This document shows positions 1 to 9,611 of a stretch of 64,000 nt of DNA, piece by piece. Both the position numbers and the translations under genes were made by a program. The stretch's first letter is position 1; every line of letters begins with the position of its first letter. The DNA is taken from NCBI RefSeq assembly GCF_014649495.1, contig NZ_BMTD01000001.1:310001-374000 (forward strand). The letters run 5' to 3'. This stretch comes from Streptomyces filipinensis (GTDB taxonomy: Bacteria > Actinomycetota > Actinomycetes > Streptomycetales > Streptomycetaceae). Under the pieces are notes generated by a model that saw nothing but the letters and a program-made list of their open reading frames with translations, searched no databases and was not told the origin of the DNA.

Positions 1-1
1 G

Positions 2-727
2 ACCCAGCCCGGCTTCCACCACTGGGGCTCCTTCGCCGAGTACGTCGCGCTCGACCACGCCGACGTCAACCTGGTCGCGATCCCGGACGACATGTCCTAC
101 GCCACGGCCGCCGCCCTCGGCTGCCGCTTCGCCACCGCCTACCGCGCGGTGGTGCAGCAGGGCCGGGTGGCGGCAGGGGAGTGGGTCGCGGTGCACGGCT
201 GCGGCGGGGTCGGGCTGTCGGCCGTGATGATCGCGGCGGCCTCGGGGGCCCGGGTGGTCGCCGTCGACGTCTCCCCGCAAGCGCTCGGCCTGGCACGGAA
301 GTTCGGCGCCGCCGAGTGTCTGGACGCGACGGGTGTGTCCGACCCGGCCGCCGCCGTCCGCGAGCTCACCGGCGGCGCCCATCTCTCCCTGGACGCCCTC
401 GGCTCGCCCGCCACCTGCGCGGCCTCCGTGAACGGCCTGCGCCGCCGCGGCCGGCACGTCCAGGTCGGGCTGCTGCCCTCGGCCGACGGCACCACCCCCG
501 TCCCCCTGGCCCGGGCCGTCGCCCTGGAGCTGGAACTCCTCGGCAGTCACGGCATGGCCGCCCACGCCTACCCCGGCATGCTCCGCCTGGTCCGCTCCGG
601 TGTCCTGCGCCCCGATCTCCTGGTGACGTCCACCCTCACCCTCGCCGCGGCACCGGCGGCCCTCGCCGCGATGGGCACGGCGCCCGGGGCCGGGGTCACG
701 GTCATCGAGCCGTGGAGCCGCGCCTGA
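2..727 (+). CDS. Zinc-dependent alcohol dehydrogenase, 3' part
   Basis: This is the C-terminal part of a medium-chain dehydrogenase/reductase. The frame is already open at the window edge, so the start and the N-terminal catalytic zinc region are missing. The visible part contains the Rossmann dinucleotide-binding motif GCGGVGLSAV, followed by the usual beta-alpha-beta order and the VTVIEP ending typical of the family. The visible 5' residues (WGSFAEYVALDHADVNLVAIPDD) match the end of the catalytic domain. The expected reaction is NAD(P)-dependent oxidation of an alcohol in the cytoplasm. The substrate cannot be told from the sequence. The next gene is convergent, so no operon partner is visible downstream. 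Confidence 0.88.
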   Translation, partial: TQPGFHHWGSFAEYVALDHADVNLVAIPDDMSYATAAALGCRFATAYRAVVQQGRVAAGEWVAVHGCGGVGLSAVMIAAASGARVVAVDVSPQALGLARKFGAAECLDATGVSDPAAAVRELTGGAHLSLDALGSPATCAASVNGLRRRGRHVQVGLLPSADGTTPVPLARAVALELELLGSHGMAAHAYPGMLRLVRSGVLRPDLLVTSTLTLAAAPAALAAMGTAPGAGVTVIEPWSRA

Positions 728-873
728 CCACCGCGCCGGCGCCGGCCGCGTCCGTCCCGGGGCGTCCTCGGCGGGCCGCCCGCTCCTGTTCCAGGACCGC
801 CCTCACCATCCGGAAGGTGCAGCCACGGACGTGCCGGTGAGCACGGGATGTGCGCACAGGCCCCTGAGCGGCG

Positions 874-902
874 CTGTGCCCCACGTGGACGGTGGGGCAC
901 AG
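874..902. terminator. Hairpin between convergent genes
   Basis: CTGTGCCCCAC pairs with GTGGGGCACAG around a 7-nt loop (GTGGACG). There is no T-run. It lies between the convergent dehydrogenase and HTH genes and may serve both. Confidence 0.6.
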
Positions 903-933
903 CGGGTGTCCCGGGACGCGTGACCGGGCGGGG

Positions 934-1134
934 TCAGTCGGGGCGGCGGCCGCGGTTGCCGGGGCGGGAGGCGACCCAGGCGCGGACGGTGTCCGCGTAC
1001 CAGTAGGGCTTGCCGCCCTCCACATGGTCGGGCGGGGGCAGCAGCCCGTGCTTGCGATAGGACCGTACGGTGTCCGGCTGCACTCTGATGTGCGCCGCGA
1101 TCTCCTTGTAGGACCAGAGCCCCTGGTCGGTCAT
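934..1134 (-). CDS. Small MerR/AlpA-like helix-turn-helix protein
   Basis: This 66-residue protein is almost entirely a winged helix-turn-helix of the MerR or excisionase type (WSYKEIAAHIRVQPDTVRSYRKHGLLPPPDH, then a YWYADTVRAWVASRPG wing and helix). The ATG at 1134 is chosen because a good GGGAGG ribosome site lies about 7 nt upstream and the domain begins at once. The frame stays open far upstream, but that part is GC-rich shadow. It should bind DNA. It has no effector domain, and its target is unknown. It lies divergent from the inositol operon with about 400 bp between them, so a role at iol is possible but not shown. Confidence 0.75.
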   Translation of the reverse strand: MTDQGLWSYKEIAAHIRVQPDTVRSYRKHGLLPPPDHVEGGKPYWYADTVRAWVASRPGNRGRRPD

Positions 1135-1537
1135 GAGCTGCACCTCCCTGCGCGCGCCGCAGCGGCGACCGGGGGGCGGTCGTCGGGGGAGCCGGGCGCT
1201 GCGCTGGCGATCACCAAGCCTGTGTCCGGTGAACGACGCTGAGTGACCACAGGACAGGGCCTGTCGAGACGGTGTGACGCACAACCCGCGTACATGTGAC
1301 ACCCGTGACACGGAAGGGGCGTTTGTGACAGAGGCGTCGCAAAGGCGTACGCCGGGGTGCCGGTGGGTCGCGCTGCTCGTGCGCCGCTGCCCGAGCGCGG
1401 CGCGGGCGTGCGGGCGACCGGAAGCAGCGTCGAGAGCGGGTCGCGTCGAGAATTGGTCCGAATGTCTGGACAAAACATTGACAGGGCGCGGCGTGCGGGA
1501 CTACAAAACCGGGGAGAGTCATGACGAAGGGAAGCCG
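1135..1537. other. Intergenic region, HTH gene / iol operon
   Basis: About 400 bp between divergent genes. It holds the ribosome site of the HTH gene on the minus strand and the likely iol promoter and operator near 1451-1507. I see no convincing coding frame in it. Confidence 0.6.
1451..1507 (+). promoter_or_regulatory. Likely iol promoter with GntR/HutC-type operator
   Basis: TGTCTGGACA (1463-1472) is an inverted repeat, TGTC-N2-GACA, with GGTCC just upstream. It resembles the GTC-N2-GAC cores bound by HutC-type GntR regulators such as DasR. Directly after it, TTGACA at 1478-1483 is a perfect -35 hexamer. TACAAA at 1502-1507, 18 bp downstream, is a fair -10. Repression of the iol operon by occupancy just upstream of -35 is inferred. 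Confidence 0.5.
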
Positions 1538-2488
1538 ATGGCCTACGACCTGATCACCATGGGGCGGATCGGAGTGGACCTCTACCCGCTGCAAACCGGT
1601 GTCCCGCTCGCCCAGGTGTCGTCCTTCGGCAAGTTCCTCGGCGGGTCGGCGACGAACGTCGCGGTCGCCGCGGCCCGGCTCGGCCGGCGCACGGCCGTGA
1701 TCACCCGCACGGGCGACGACCCGTTCGGCACCTATCTGCACGAGGCGCTGCGCGGCTTCGGTGTCGACGACCGTTGGGTCACCCCGGTCCCCGGCCTGCC
1801 CACCCCGGTCACCTTCTGCGAGGTCTTCCCGCCGGACGACTTCCCGCTCTACTTCTACCGGCAACCCAAGGCCCCCGACCTGGAGATCGACGCCCACGAG
1901 CTGGACCTCGGCGCCGTCCGGGAGGCCCGGGTCTTCTGGGTCACCGGCACCGGCCTGAGCGAGGAGCCCAGCCGTACGGCCACCCTCGCGGCCCTCGCCC
2001 ACCGGGCGAAGGCGGGCACGACGGTCTTCGATCTCGACTGGCGGCCCATGTTCTGGACCGACCCCGACGTAGCCCGCCCCTTCTACGCCGAGGCCCTGAA
2101 GCACACGACCGTCGCCGTCGGCAATCTGGACGAGGTGGAGGTCGCCACCGGCGTGCGCGACCCGCATGCGGCGGCCCGAGCGCTCCTGCGGGCGGGAGTC
2201 GAGATCGCCGTCGTCAAACAGGGACCCAAGGGGGTGCTCGCCGTCAGCCGCGACGGCGAGTCGGCCGAGGTCCCGCCGCTGCCCGTCGAGGTCCTCAACG
2301 GCCTCGGTGCCGGAGACGCCTTCGGCGGCTCGCTCTGCCACGGCCTGCTGGCCGGCTGGGACCTGGAGACGATCATGCGGTACGCCAACGCGGCCGGCGC
2401 CATCGTCGCCTCCCGTCTGGAGTGCTCCTCCGCGATGCCCACCCCCGACGAGGTGGCCGCCGCGCTCGACGCCGGGGCGGTGCTGTGA
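1538..2488 (+). CDS. iolC: 5-dehydro-2-deoxygluconokinase
   Basis: This PfkB-family sugar kinase of 316 residues phosphorylates 2-deoxy-5-keto-D-gluconate in myo-inositol catabolism. The N-terminal ITMGRIGVDLYP and GGSATNVAVAAARLGRR segments match the first PfkB signature. NGLGAGDAFGGSLCHG near the C-terminus carries the anion hole and the catalytic Asp of the second. The ATG at 1538 has a GAAGGGAAG ribosome site. Earlier in-frame codons lie inside the promoter region. It is the first gene of the iol operon, and its stop overlaps the next start. The neighbours iolB, iolD and mmsA make the specific kinase assignment more secure than PfkB homology alone. Confidence 0.9.
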   Translation: MAYDLITMGRIGVDLYPLQTGVPLAQVSSFGKFLGGSATNVAVAAARLGRRTAVITRTGDDPFGTYLHEALRGFGVDDRWVTPVPGLPTPVTFCEVFPPDDFPLYFYRQPKAPDLEIDAHELDLGAVREARVFWVTGTGLSEEPSRTATLAALAHRAKAGTTVFDLDWRPMFWTDPDVARPFYAEALKHTTVAVGNLDEVEVATGVRDPHAAARALLRAGVEIAVVKQGPKGVLAVSRDGESAEVPPLPVEVLNGLGAGDAFGGSLCHGLLAGWDLETIMRYANAAGAIVASRLECSSAMPTPDEVAAALDAGAVL

Positions 2489-3432
2489 GGGCCGGCCGGG
2501 TCGCGGGCACGCACACCGACGGCGGGGACGCCGGCCGGCGCTCCCGTGTCGACGTGGCCGAACTCGTCCGCATCCGCACCCACCACCCCGAGGCGATCGC
2601 CGAGGCCGCCGTCCGCCGGGCCCGGCGCCCCCTGCTGACCGACAGCGGCCGGCTGATGATCGTCGCCGCCGACCACCCGGCCCGCGGCGCGCTCGGCGTC
2701 GGCGACCGCAAGCTCGCCATGGCCAACCGCGCCGACCTGCTCGAACGCCTCTGCCTGGCACTGAGCCGCCCCGGCGTCGACGGCGTCCTCGCCACCGCCG
2801 ACATCCTGGACGACCTGCTCCTGCTCGGCGCCCTCGACCACAAGGTGGTCATGGGCTCCATGAACCGGGGCGGACTGCAGGGAGCCAGCTTCGAACTGGA
2901 CGACCGCTTCACCGGGCACCGCCCCGAGGACATCCAGCGCCTCGGCTTCGACGCGGGCAAACTGCTGCTGCGCATCGACTACGACGACCCCGGCTCGCTG
3001 ACCACCCTGGAGTCCACCGCCCGTGCCATCGACGAGATGGCCGCGCGCCGGCTGCCGGTCTTCGTCGAGCCGTTCCTCAGCCGCCGCACCCCCGACGGAA
3101 AGGTGCGCAACGACCTGTCCGCCGAAGCGGTCACCAAGTCCATCGCCATCGCCTCCGGCCTCGGCGGATCCTCCGCCTACACCTGGCTGAAGGTGCCCGT
3201 CACCGAGAACCCCGACGACATGGCCCGGGTCATGGCGACCTCCACGCTGCCCGCCGTGCTGCTCGGCGGCGACATCGGCGACTCGCCCGAGGACCAGGTC
3301 GCCGCGTACGAGAAGTGGCGCGGCGCGCTGCAACTGCCCACCGTGCGCGGCCTGGTGGTCGGCCGCTCGCTGCTGTACCCGGCGGACGGCGATGTGGCCG
3401 CCGCCGTGGACACCGCCGTAGGACTGCTGTGA
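2485..3432 (+). CDS. Cgl0159-type (beta/alpha)8-barrel, probable aldolase of inositol catabolism
   Basis: 315 residues. The start is the GTG at 2485, overlapping the iolC stop by 4 bp (GTGA), which implies translational coupling. The sequence (RLMIVAADHPARGALGVGD..., GVDGVLATADILDD, VFVEPFLSRR, SSAYTWLKVPV, LLGGDIGDSP) fits the class I aldolase-like barrel family known as Cgl0159 in corynebacterial inositol clusters. The lysine in YTWLKVPV is a candidate Schiff-base residue. Given that no separate iolJ is present, it probably cleaves the 2-deoxy-5-keto-gluconate 6-phosphate made by IolC to dihydroxyacetone phosphate and malonate semialdehyde. That reaction is inferred from context. Confidence 0.8.
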   Translation: MRAGRVAGTHTDGGDAGRRSRVDVAELVRIRTHHPEAIAEAAVRRARRPLLTDSGRLMIVAADHPARGALGVGDRKLAMANRADLLERLCLALSRPGVDGVLATADILDDLLLLGALDHKVVMGSMNRGGLQGASFELDDRFTGHRPEDIQRLGFDAGKLLLRIDYDDPGSLTTLESTARAIDEMAARRLPVFVEPFLSRRTPDGKVRNDLSAEAVTKSIAIASGLGGSSAYTWLKVPVTENPDDMARVMATSTLPAVLLGGDIGDSPEDQVAAYEKWRGALQLPTVRGLVVGRSLLYPADGDVAAAVDTAVGLL

Positions 3433-3439
3433 GGGCCGC

Positions 3440-4264
3440 ATGACCAGTACCGACCTGCACCTGCCCCGGGGTGCCACCGCGAACGCCCAGTACGCCGTCG
3501 ACATCGACCCGAAGCGGGCCGGCTGGACGCACAGCAGCCTGCGTGTCGTGGAGTTGGCACCGAACGGTACGCATACGTTCACCACGGGGGACAGTGAATG
3601 GATCGTGCTTCCGCTGGAAGGCGGATGTACCGTACAAATTGAGCACAGTGAGTTCCAACTCCTGGGTCGGGAAAGCGTGTTCGCGTCGGTCTCCGACTTC
3701 GCGTACGCGCCCCGGGACACCCGGGTCCAGATCGCCTCCGGCGCGGGAGGCCGCTTCGCCCTGGCAGGAGCGAAGTGCGAGCGACGACTCCCCGCCCGCT
3801 ACGGCCCCGCGCCGGAGGTCCCCGTCGAGGAACGCGGCAGCGGCAGCTGCGCCCGCCGGGTGCGCAACTTCGCCTCGGCCGACTCCTTCGACTGCGACCG
3901 GCTGATCGCCGTCGAGGTGATCACTCCGGGCGGCAACTGGTCCTCGTACCCGCCGCACAAGCACGACGAGCACCGGCCGGGCGAGGAGTCCGAGCTGGAG
4001 GAGATCTACTACTTCGAGATCGACGGCCCGAACGGTCTCGGCTACCAGCGCGTGTTCCCCTCGCGCGTGGGCGGCTCCGACGTCCTCGCCGAGATCCGCT
4101 CGGGGGACGCCGTCCTGGTCCCCGACGGATGGCACGGCCCGTCCATCGCCCAGCCCGGGCACGACATGTACTACCTGAACGTCATGGCGGGTCCGGGCGA
4201 GACCCGGGAGTGGCGGATCTGCTTCCACCCCGACCACGTAGAGAGCACAGGGGGCTACCGATGA
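3440..4264 (+). CDS. iolB: 5-deoxy-glucuronate isomerase
   Basis: This bicupin of 274 residues matches the usual IolB length. IolB converts 5-deoxy-D-glucuronate to 2-deoxy-5-keto-gluconate, the step between IolD and IolC. The second cupin shows the metal-site residues in SSYPPHKHDEH, with a further acidic residue in EEIYYFEI and His in PDGWHGP. The ATG at 3440 has a GAGGG site, and the gene starts 7 bp after the previous stop. Its own stop overlaps the iolD start by 4 bp (ATGA). Confidence 0.92.
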   Translation: MTSTDLHLPRGATANAQYAVDIDPKRAGWTHSSLRVVELAPNGTHTFTTGDSEWIVLPLEGGCTVQIEHSEFQLLGRESVFASVSDFAYAPRDTRVQIASGAGGRFALAGAKCERRLPARYGPAPEVPVEERGSGSCARRVRNFASADSFDCDRLIAVEVITPGGNWSSYPPHKHDEHRPGEESELEEIYYFEIDGPNGLGYQRVFPSRVGGSDVLAEIRSGDAVLVPDGWHGPSIAQPGHDMYYLNVMAGPGETREWRICFHPDHVESTGGYR

Positions 4265-6138
4265 CGATCCGGCTGACCGTCGCCCAGGCACTGGTCCGTT
4301 TCCTCGCCGCCCAGTACACCGAACGCGACGGCGAACGGCACCGGCTGATCGGCGCCACCTGGGGCATCTTCGGCCACGGCAATGTCGCGGGGATCGGCCA
4401 GGCGCTGATCGAGTACGCCGGGGTGATGCCGTACCACCAGGGCCGCAACGAGCAGTCCATGGTCCATGCGGCGGTCGGCTACGCCCGCCAGTCGAACCGC
4501 CTGTCCACGCACGCGGTGACGACGTCCATCGGCCCCGGCGCCACCAACCTGGTCACCGGCGCCGCCCTCGCCACCATCAACCACCTCCCGGTCCTGCTGC
4601 TGCCCGGTGACGTCTTCGCCACCCACCCCGCAGACCCGGTCCTGCAGCAGCTGGAGGTTCCGTACGCGGGCGACGTCTCGGTCAACGACACGCTGCGCCC
4701 GGTGTCGAAGTACTTCGACCGCGTCCACCGCCCCGAGGCCCTGATCCCGTCAGCCCTCCAGGCGATGCGGGTCCTCACCGACCCCGTGGAGACCGGCGCG
4801 GTCACCCTCGCCCTGCCGCAGGACGTGCAGGCGGAGGCCTTCGACTGGCCGGAGGAGTTCTTCGCCGACCGGGTGTGGACCGTACGGCGTCCGGGCGCGG
4901 ACCCGACCGAGCTCGCCGAGGCGGTCCGCGCGGTCCGCGAGGCACGCCGGCCGCTGGTCATCGCGGGCGGCGGCGTCCACCACAGCCGGGCCGAGGCGGC
5001 CCTCGCCGAGTTCGCGTCGGCCACCCGCATCCCGGTCGCTTCCACCCAGGCCGGCAAGGGCTCGCTGCGCCACGACCACCCGCAGGACGTCGGCGGGGTC
5101 GGCCACACCGGCACCGCGACCGCCGACGAACTGGCCCGCACCGCCGACCTGGTGATCGGCGTCGGCACCCGTTACACCGACTTCACCACCGCCTCCGGCA
5201 CCCTCTTCGAGAACCCGGACGTCCGCTTCCTCAACCTCAACATCGCGCCCTTCGACGGCCACAAGCTGGCCGGGCTCCCGCTGATCGCCGACGCCCGCAG
5301 CGGCCTCGGCGAGCTGACGGAGGCGCTGGTGATGCACGGGCACAGGGCGGCGGAGTCGTACGTCGGCGAGTACACAGAGGACAAGGAGCGCTGGGAGCAG
5401 CGCGTCGACGCCTGCTTCGAGGCCGGCGAGCTCGACGTACGGCCGACCCAGACGCAGGTCATCGGTGCCCTGGACGCCCTGGTGGACGCCTCGGACATCA
5501 TCGTCAACGCGGCCGGCTCGCTCCCCGGCGATCTGCACAAGCTGTGGCGGGCACGGTCCTGCGACCAGTACCACCTGGAGTACGGCTACTCCTGCATGGG
5601 CTACGAGATCCCGGCCGCGCTCGGGGTGAAGCTCGCCGCACCCGAGCGGAACGTGTGGGCGCTGGTCGGCGACGGCACCTATCTGATGATGCCGACGGAG
5701 ATCGTGACCGCCGTGCAGGAGGGGATCGCGATCAAGGTGCTGCTGGTGCAGAACCACGGGTACGCGTCCATCGGCGGGCTCTCGGAGTCGGTGGGCGGTG
5801 AGCGGTTCGGCACCGCCTACCGCTACCCCACGCAGGAGGGGACGTACACGGGTGCCCCGCTGCCCCTCGACCTCGCCGCCAACGCGGCCAGCCTGGGGAT
5901 GCGGGTCCTGCGCGCGAAGACCGTGCGCGACCTGCGGGAGGCGCTCGCTCAGGCGCGCGCCGCCGACACTCCCACATGTGTCTACGTGGAGACCGAAACG
6001 TCCGACACTGTGTCGGGCGCGCCTCCGGCGCAGGCCTGGTGGGATGTTCCTGTGGCCGAGACCGCGACCCGACCGTCGGCGGTCAAGGCACGTGAGCTGT
6101 ACGAACGGCACGTCTCGACCCGACGCCGCCATCTGTAA
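4261..6138 (+). CDS. iolD: 3D-(3,5/4)-trihydroxycyclohexane-1,2-dione hydrolase (ThDP-dependent)
   Basis: The 625 residues have the three-domain layout of thiamine diphosphate enzymes. The N-terminal PYR domain has the catalytic Glu region (YHQGRNEQSMVHAAVGYARQ), the middle domain binds nucleotide-like ligands, and the PP domain carries GDGTYLMMPTEIVTAVQ...N around residue 470 for Mg/ThDP binding. IolD opens the trione ring to give 5-deoxy-glucuronate. The ATG at 4261 overlaps the iolB stop (ATGA). The upstream dehydrogenase and dehydratase steps (iolG, iolE) are not in this window. Confidence 0.93.
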   Translation: MTIRLTVAQALVRFLAAQYTERDGERHRLIGATWGIFGHGNVAGIGQALIEYAGVMPYHQGRNEQSMVHAAVGYARQSNRLSTHAVTTSIGPGATNLVTGAALATINHLPVLLLPGDVFATHPADPVLQQLEVPYAGDVSVNDTLRPVSKYFDRVHRPEALIPSALQAMRVLTDPVETGAVTLALPQDVQAEAFDWPEEFFADRVWTVRRPGADPTELAEAVRAVREARRPLVIAGGGVHHSRAEAALAEFASATRIPVASTQAGKGSLRHDHPQDVGGVGHTGTATADELARTADLVIGVGTRYTDFTTASGTLFENPDVRFLNLNIAPFDGHKLAGLPLIADARSGLGELTEALVMHGHRAAESYVGEYTEDKERWEQRVDACFEAGELDVRPTQTQVIGALDALVDASDIIVNAAGSLPGDLHKLWRARSCDQYHLEYGYSCMGYEIPAALGVKLAAPERNVWALVGDGTYLMMPTEIVTAVQEGIAIKVLLVQNHGYASIGGLSESVGGERFGTAYRYPTQEGTYTGAPLPLDLAANAASLGMRVLRAKTVRDLREALAQARAADTPTCVYVETETSDTVSGAPPAQAWWDVPVAETATRPSAVKARELYERHVSTRRRHL

Positions 6139-6154
6139 GAAGGAGTCTCTGGGC

Positions 6155-7657
<1,503 letters not shown>

Positions 7658-7675
7658 GGGTAGTCACCGCCCTTC

Positions 7676-7714
7676 GTCAGGCCGTCCGGATTCCGGACGG
7701 CCTGACTTTTTTTT
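7676..7714 (+). terminator. Rho-independent terminator of the iol operon
   Basis: GTCAGGCCGTCCGGA and its exact complement TCCGGACGGCCTGAC form a near-uninterrupted stem, followed by eight T residues. It lies 19 bp after the mmsA stop. Confidence 0.93.
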
Positions 7715-7778
7715 GACCCGTGCGCTGCGGTTCCCGTTTATGCGGGACGAAACGGGTGGTGAAGGGGTTTGAGTTAGT

Positions 7779-7799
7779 TGACCTTCGAAAGCAAGGTCA
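7779..7799. promoter_or_regulatory. Inverted repeat upstream of the permease gene
   Basis: TGACCTT-N7-AAGGTCA is a perfect 7-bp inverted repeat with 14-bp centre spacing, about 190 bp before the permease start. TTGACC within it could act as a -35. It looks like a dimeric regulator site, but the regulator is unknown. Confidence 0.45.
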
Positions 7800-7987
7800 C
7801 ATTCCCAAAGGGCTTGATGGATGCTCCTATTGGTCGCCGCAGCCTGGGAAAGTGATGCGGCGCAGGACTCTACGGAAGTGCGGATTCCGAAGGTAAACGC
7901 CCATTGACGTGGCGGTTTTCGTCGGGGTTCCATGCGGCATCGTCCCATCCGCCGGAGGCATCCGCACGAGTCGATCGGAACCGCCGC

Positions 7988-9391
7988 ATGACCGACACGC
8001 TCCAGAAGTCCGTGGTTGACACCGCGACGGCCCACTCACCAGGGCTGAAGCGTTCCATCGGTGTCGTCGGCGGCACCCTGCTGACGCTGTCCTGCGTCAC
8101 GCCCGCCTCCACGCTCTTCGTGATCGTGCCCGACCTGTTCTCCAGCCTGGGCACCGCGACGGCACTCTGCCTCGTCATCGGCGCGCTGCTCTGCATCCCC
8201 GTGGCGTTCTGCTACTCGGAGCTGGGCACCCTCATCCCCAGCGCGGGCGGCGAGTACGCCATCGTCTCCACCCTGGCCGGACGGCTCGCCGGGTGGCTGG
8301 CCTTCGTGATGTCGCTGCTCGTCGTGATGATCGTCCCTCCGGTCATCGCGATGGGCACCGCGGACTACCTCGCCCCGGTCATCCACCTCGACCCGTCCTG
8401 GACGGGCGCCGGCGTGATGCTCGCGGCCACCCTCGCCGGTCTGCTGGACCTGCGCGCCAACGCCTGGATCACCGGCATCTTCCTGGTCCTGGAGGTCGTC
8501 GCCGCCGGAGTCGTCGCCCTCCTCGGCTTCACCCACTCCCACCGCGCGGTGAGCAGCCTCGGCTCCCTCCAGGTCGCCGGCGGGCACGCCCACGTCAACC
8601 CGGTCACGGCCATGATGGTCCTGTCCGGGCTCGCCATCGCCCTCTTCGCCACCCAGGGCTTCTCCACCGCCGTCTACCTCTCCGAGGAACTGGAGAACCC
8701 GCGCCGCAACGTCGCCCGTACCGTCCTCGCGACCCTCGCCATCTCCAGCGTCGTCATCCTGGTCCCGGTCGTCGCGATCACCCTGGGCGCCGGTGACCTG
8801 AAGGCCCTGACCAGCGGCGACATCTCCAGCATGGTCATCGCCTGGAGCAACTCGGGCGTCGGCACCTTCGTCAGCCTGTGCGTCGCCCTCGCGATCATCA
8901 ACGCGGGCATCGTCATGGTCATCCAGAACTCCCGCGTCCTGTTCGCCTCCGCCCGCGACAAGGCCTGGCCCTCGCCGGTCAACAAGGCCCTGGCCAAGCT
9001 GGGCCGGTTCGGCTCCCCGTGGGTCGCCACCCTCGTCGTCGGCGTCCCCGGTGCCTTCCTCTGCTTCGTCAACCTGGACACGCTCTACGGCGTCACCGGC
9101 GTCGCGGTCACCGGCCTGTACCTGCTGGTCGCGGTCGCCGCGCTGCTCGCCCGGCGCGGGGCGCACGGCGGGAAGCAGGCGTGGCGGATGCCGCTGTGGC
9201 CGGTCATGCCGGTCCTGCTGATCGCGGTGCTCCTCTACATCCTGGTCGAGCAGGACCCGACGTACCTGTGGTGGACGGGTGGCATCACCGCCGTCGCCAC
9301 CCTCTACTGGGCCTTCTACCTCCGCCCGCGCCGGGAGACCCGCTGGCTGGTGTCCCTGCCGGAGGACGTCCAGGAGGAGGCGGTCGCGTAG
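7988..9391 (+). CDS. APC-family amino acid or polyamine permease
   Basis: 467 residues with about 12 hydrophobic segments. It opens with LKRSIGVVGGTLLTLSCVTPASTLFVIVPDL and includes a conserved YSELGTLIPSAGGEYAIVSTLAGRLAGW stretch, both typical of the amino acid-polyamine-organocation superfamily. The ATG at 7988 starts just before the first membrane segment. An earlier in-frame ATG (7904) would add a non-homologous basic tail and is not preferred. The ribosome site is weak. It should take up an amino acid or amine by cation symport or exchange, and the substrate cannot be inferred. It stands alone after the iol terminator. Confidence 0.85.
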   Translation: MTDTLQKSVVDTATAHSPGLKRSIGVVGGTLLTLSCVTPASTLFVIVPDLFSSLGTATALCLVIGALLCIPVAFCYSELGTLIPSAGGEYAIVSTLAGRLAGWLAFVMSLLVVMIVPPVIAMGTADYLAPVIHLDPSWTGAGVMLAATLAGLLDLRANAWITGIFLVLEVVAAGVVALLGFTHSHRAVSSLGSLQVAGGHAHVNPVTAMMVLSGLAIALFATQGFSTAVYLSEELENPRRNVARTVLATLAISSVVILVPVVAITLGAGDLKALTSGDISSMVIAWSNSGVGTFVSLCVALAIINAGIVMVIQNSRVLFASARDKAWPSPVNKALAKLGRFGSPWVATLVVGVPGAFLCFVNLDTLYGVTGVAVTGLYLLVAVAALLARRGAHGGKQAWRMPLWPVMPVLLIAVLLYILVEQDPTYLWWTGGITAVATLYWAFYLRPRRETRWLVSLPEDVQEEAVA

Positions 9392-9611
9392 GGGGCCGGC
9401 TTCCGGCTCCGGGTCTCCGGGGCCCGGGCAGGACAACCGAAACAGCCACGCGCGGGGCCGCATCCGAGGTGCGGCCCCGCCGCGTGCGCCCGACCGGCCC
9501 TCCGTACCACGCGTGCTGTACGCCGGACCCGCTCCGTACTCCCGGGGGAGGGCCCGGCGTTCAGCCCAGCGGCTTCCCCGGATGTCGGTGGCGGCCCTTA
9601 CCGTTGAGGGC

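Noticed and set aside
1211..2761. Minus-strand long frame opposite iolC
   Set aside because: It is a shadow of iolC with repetitive Arg/Gly composition and no start signal.
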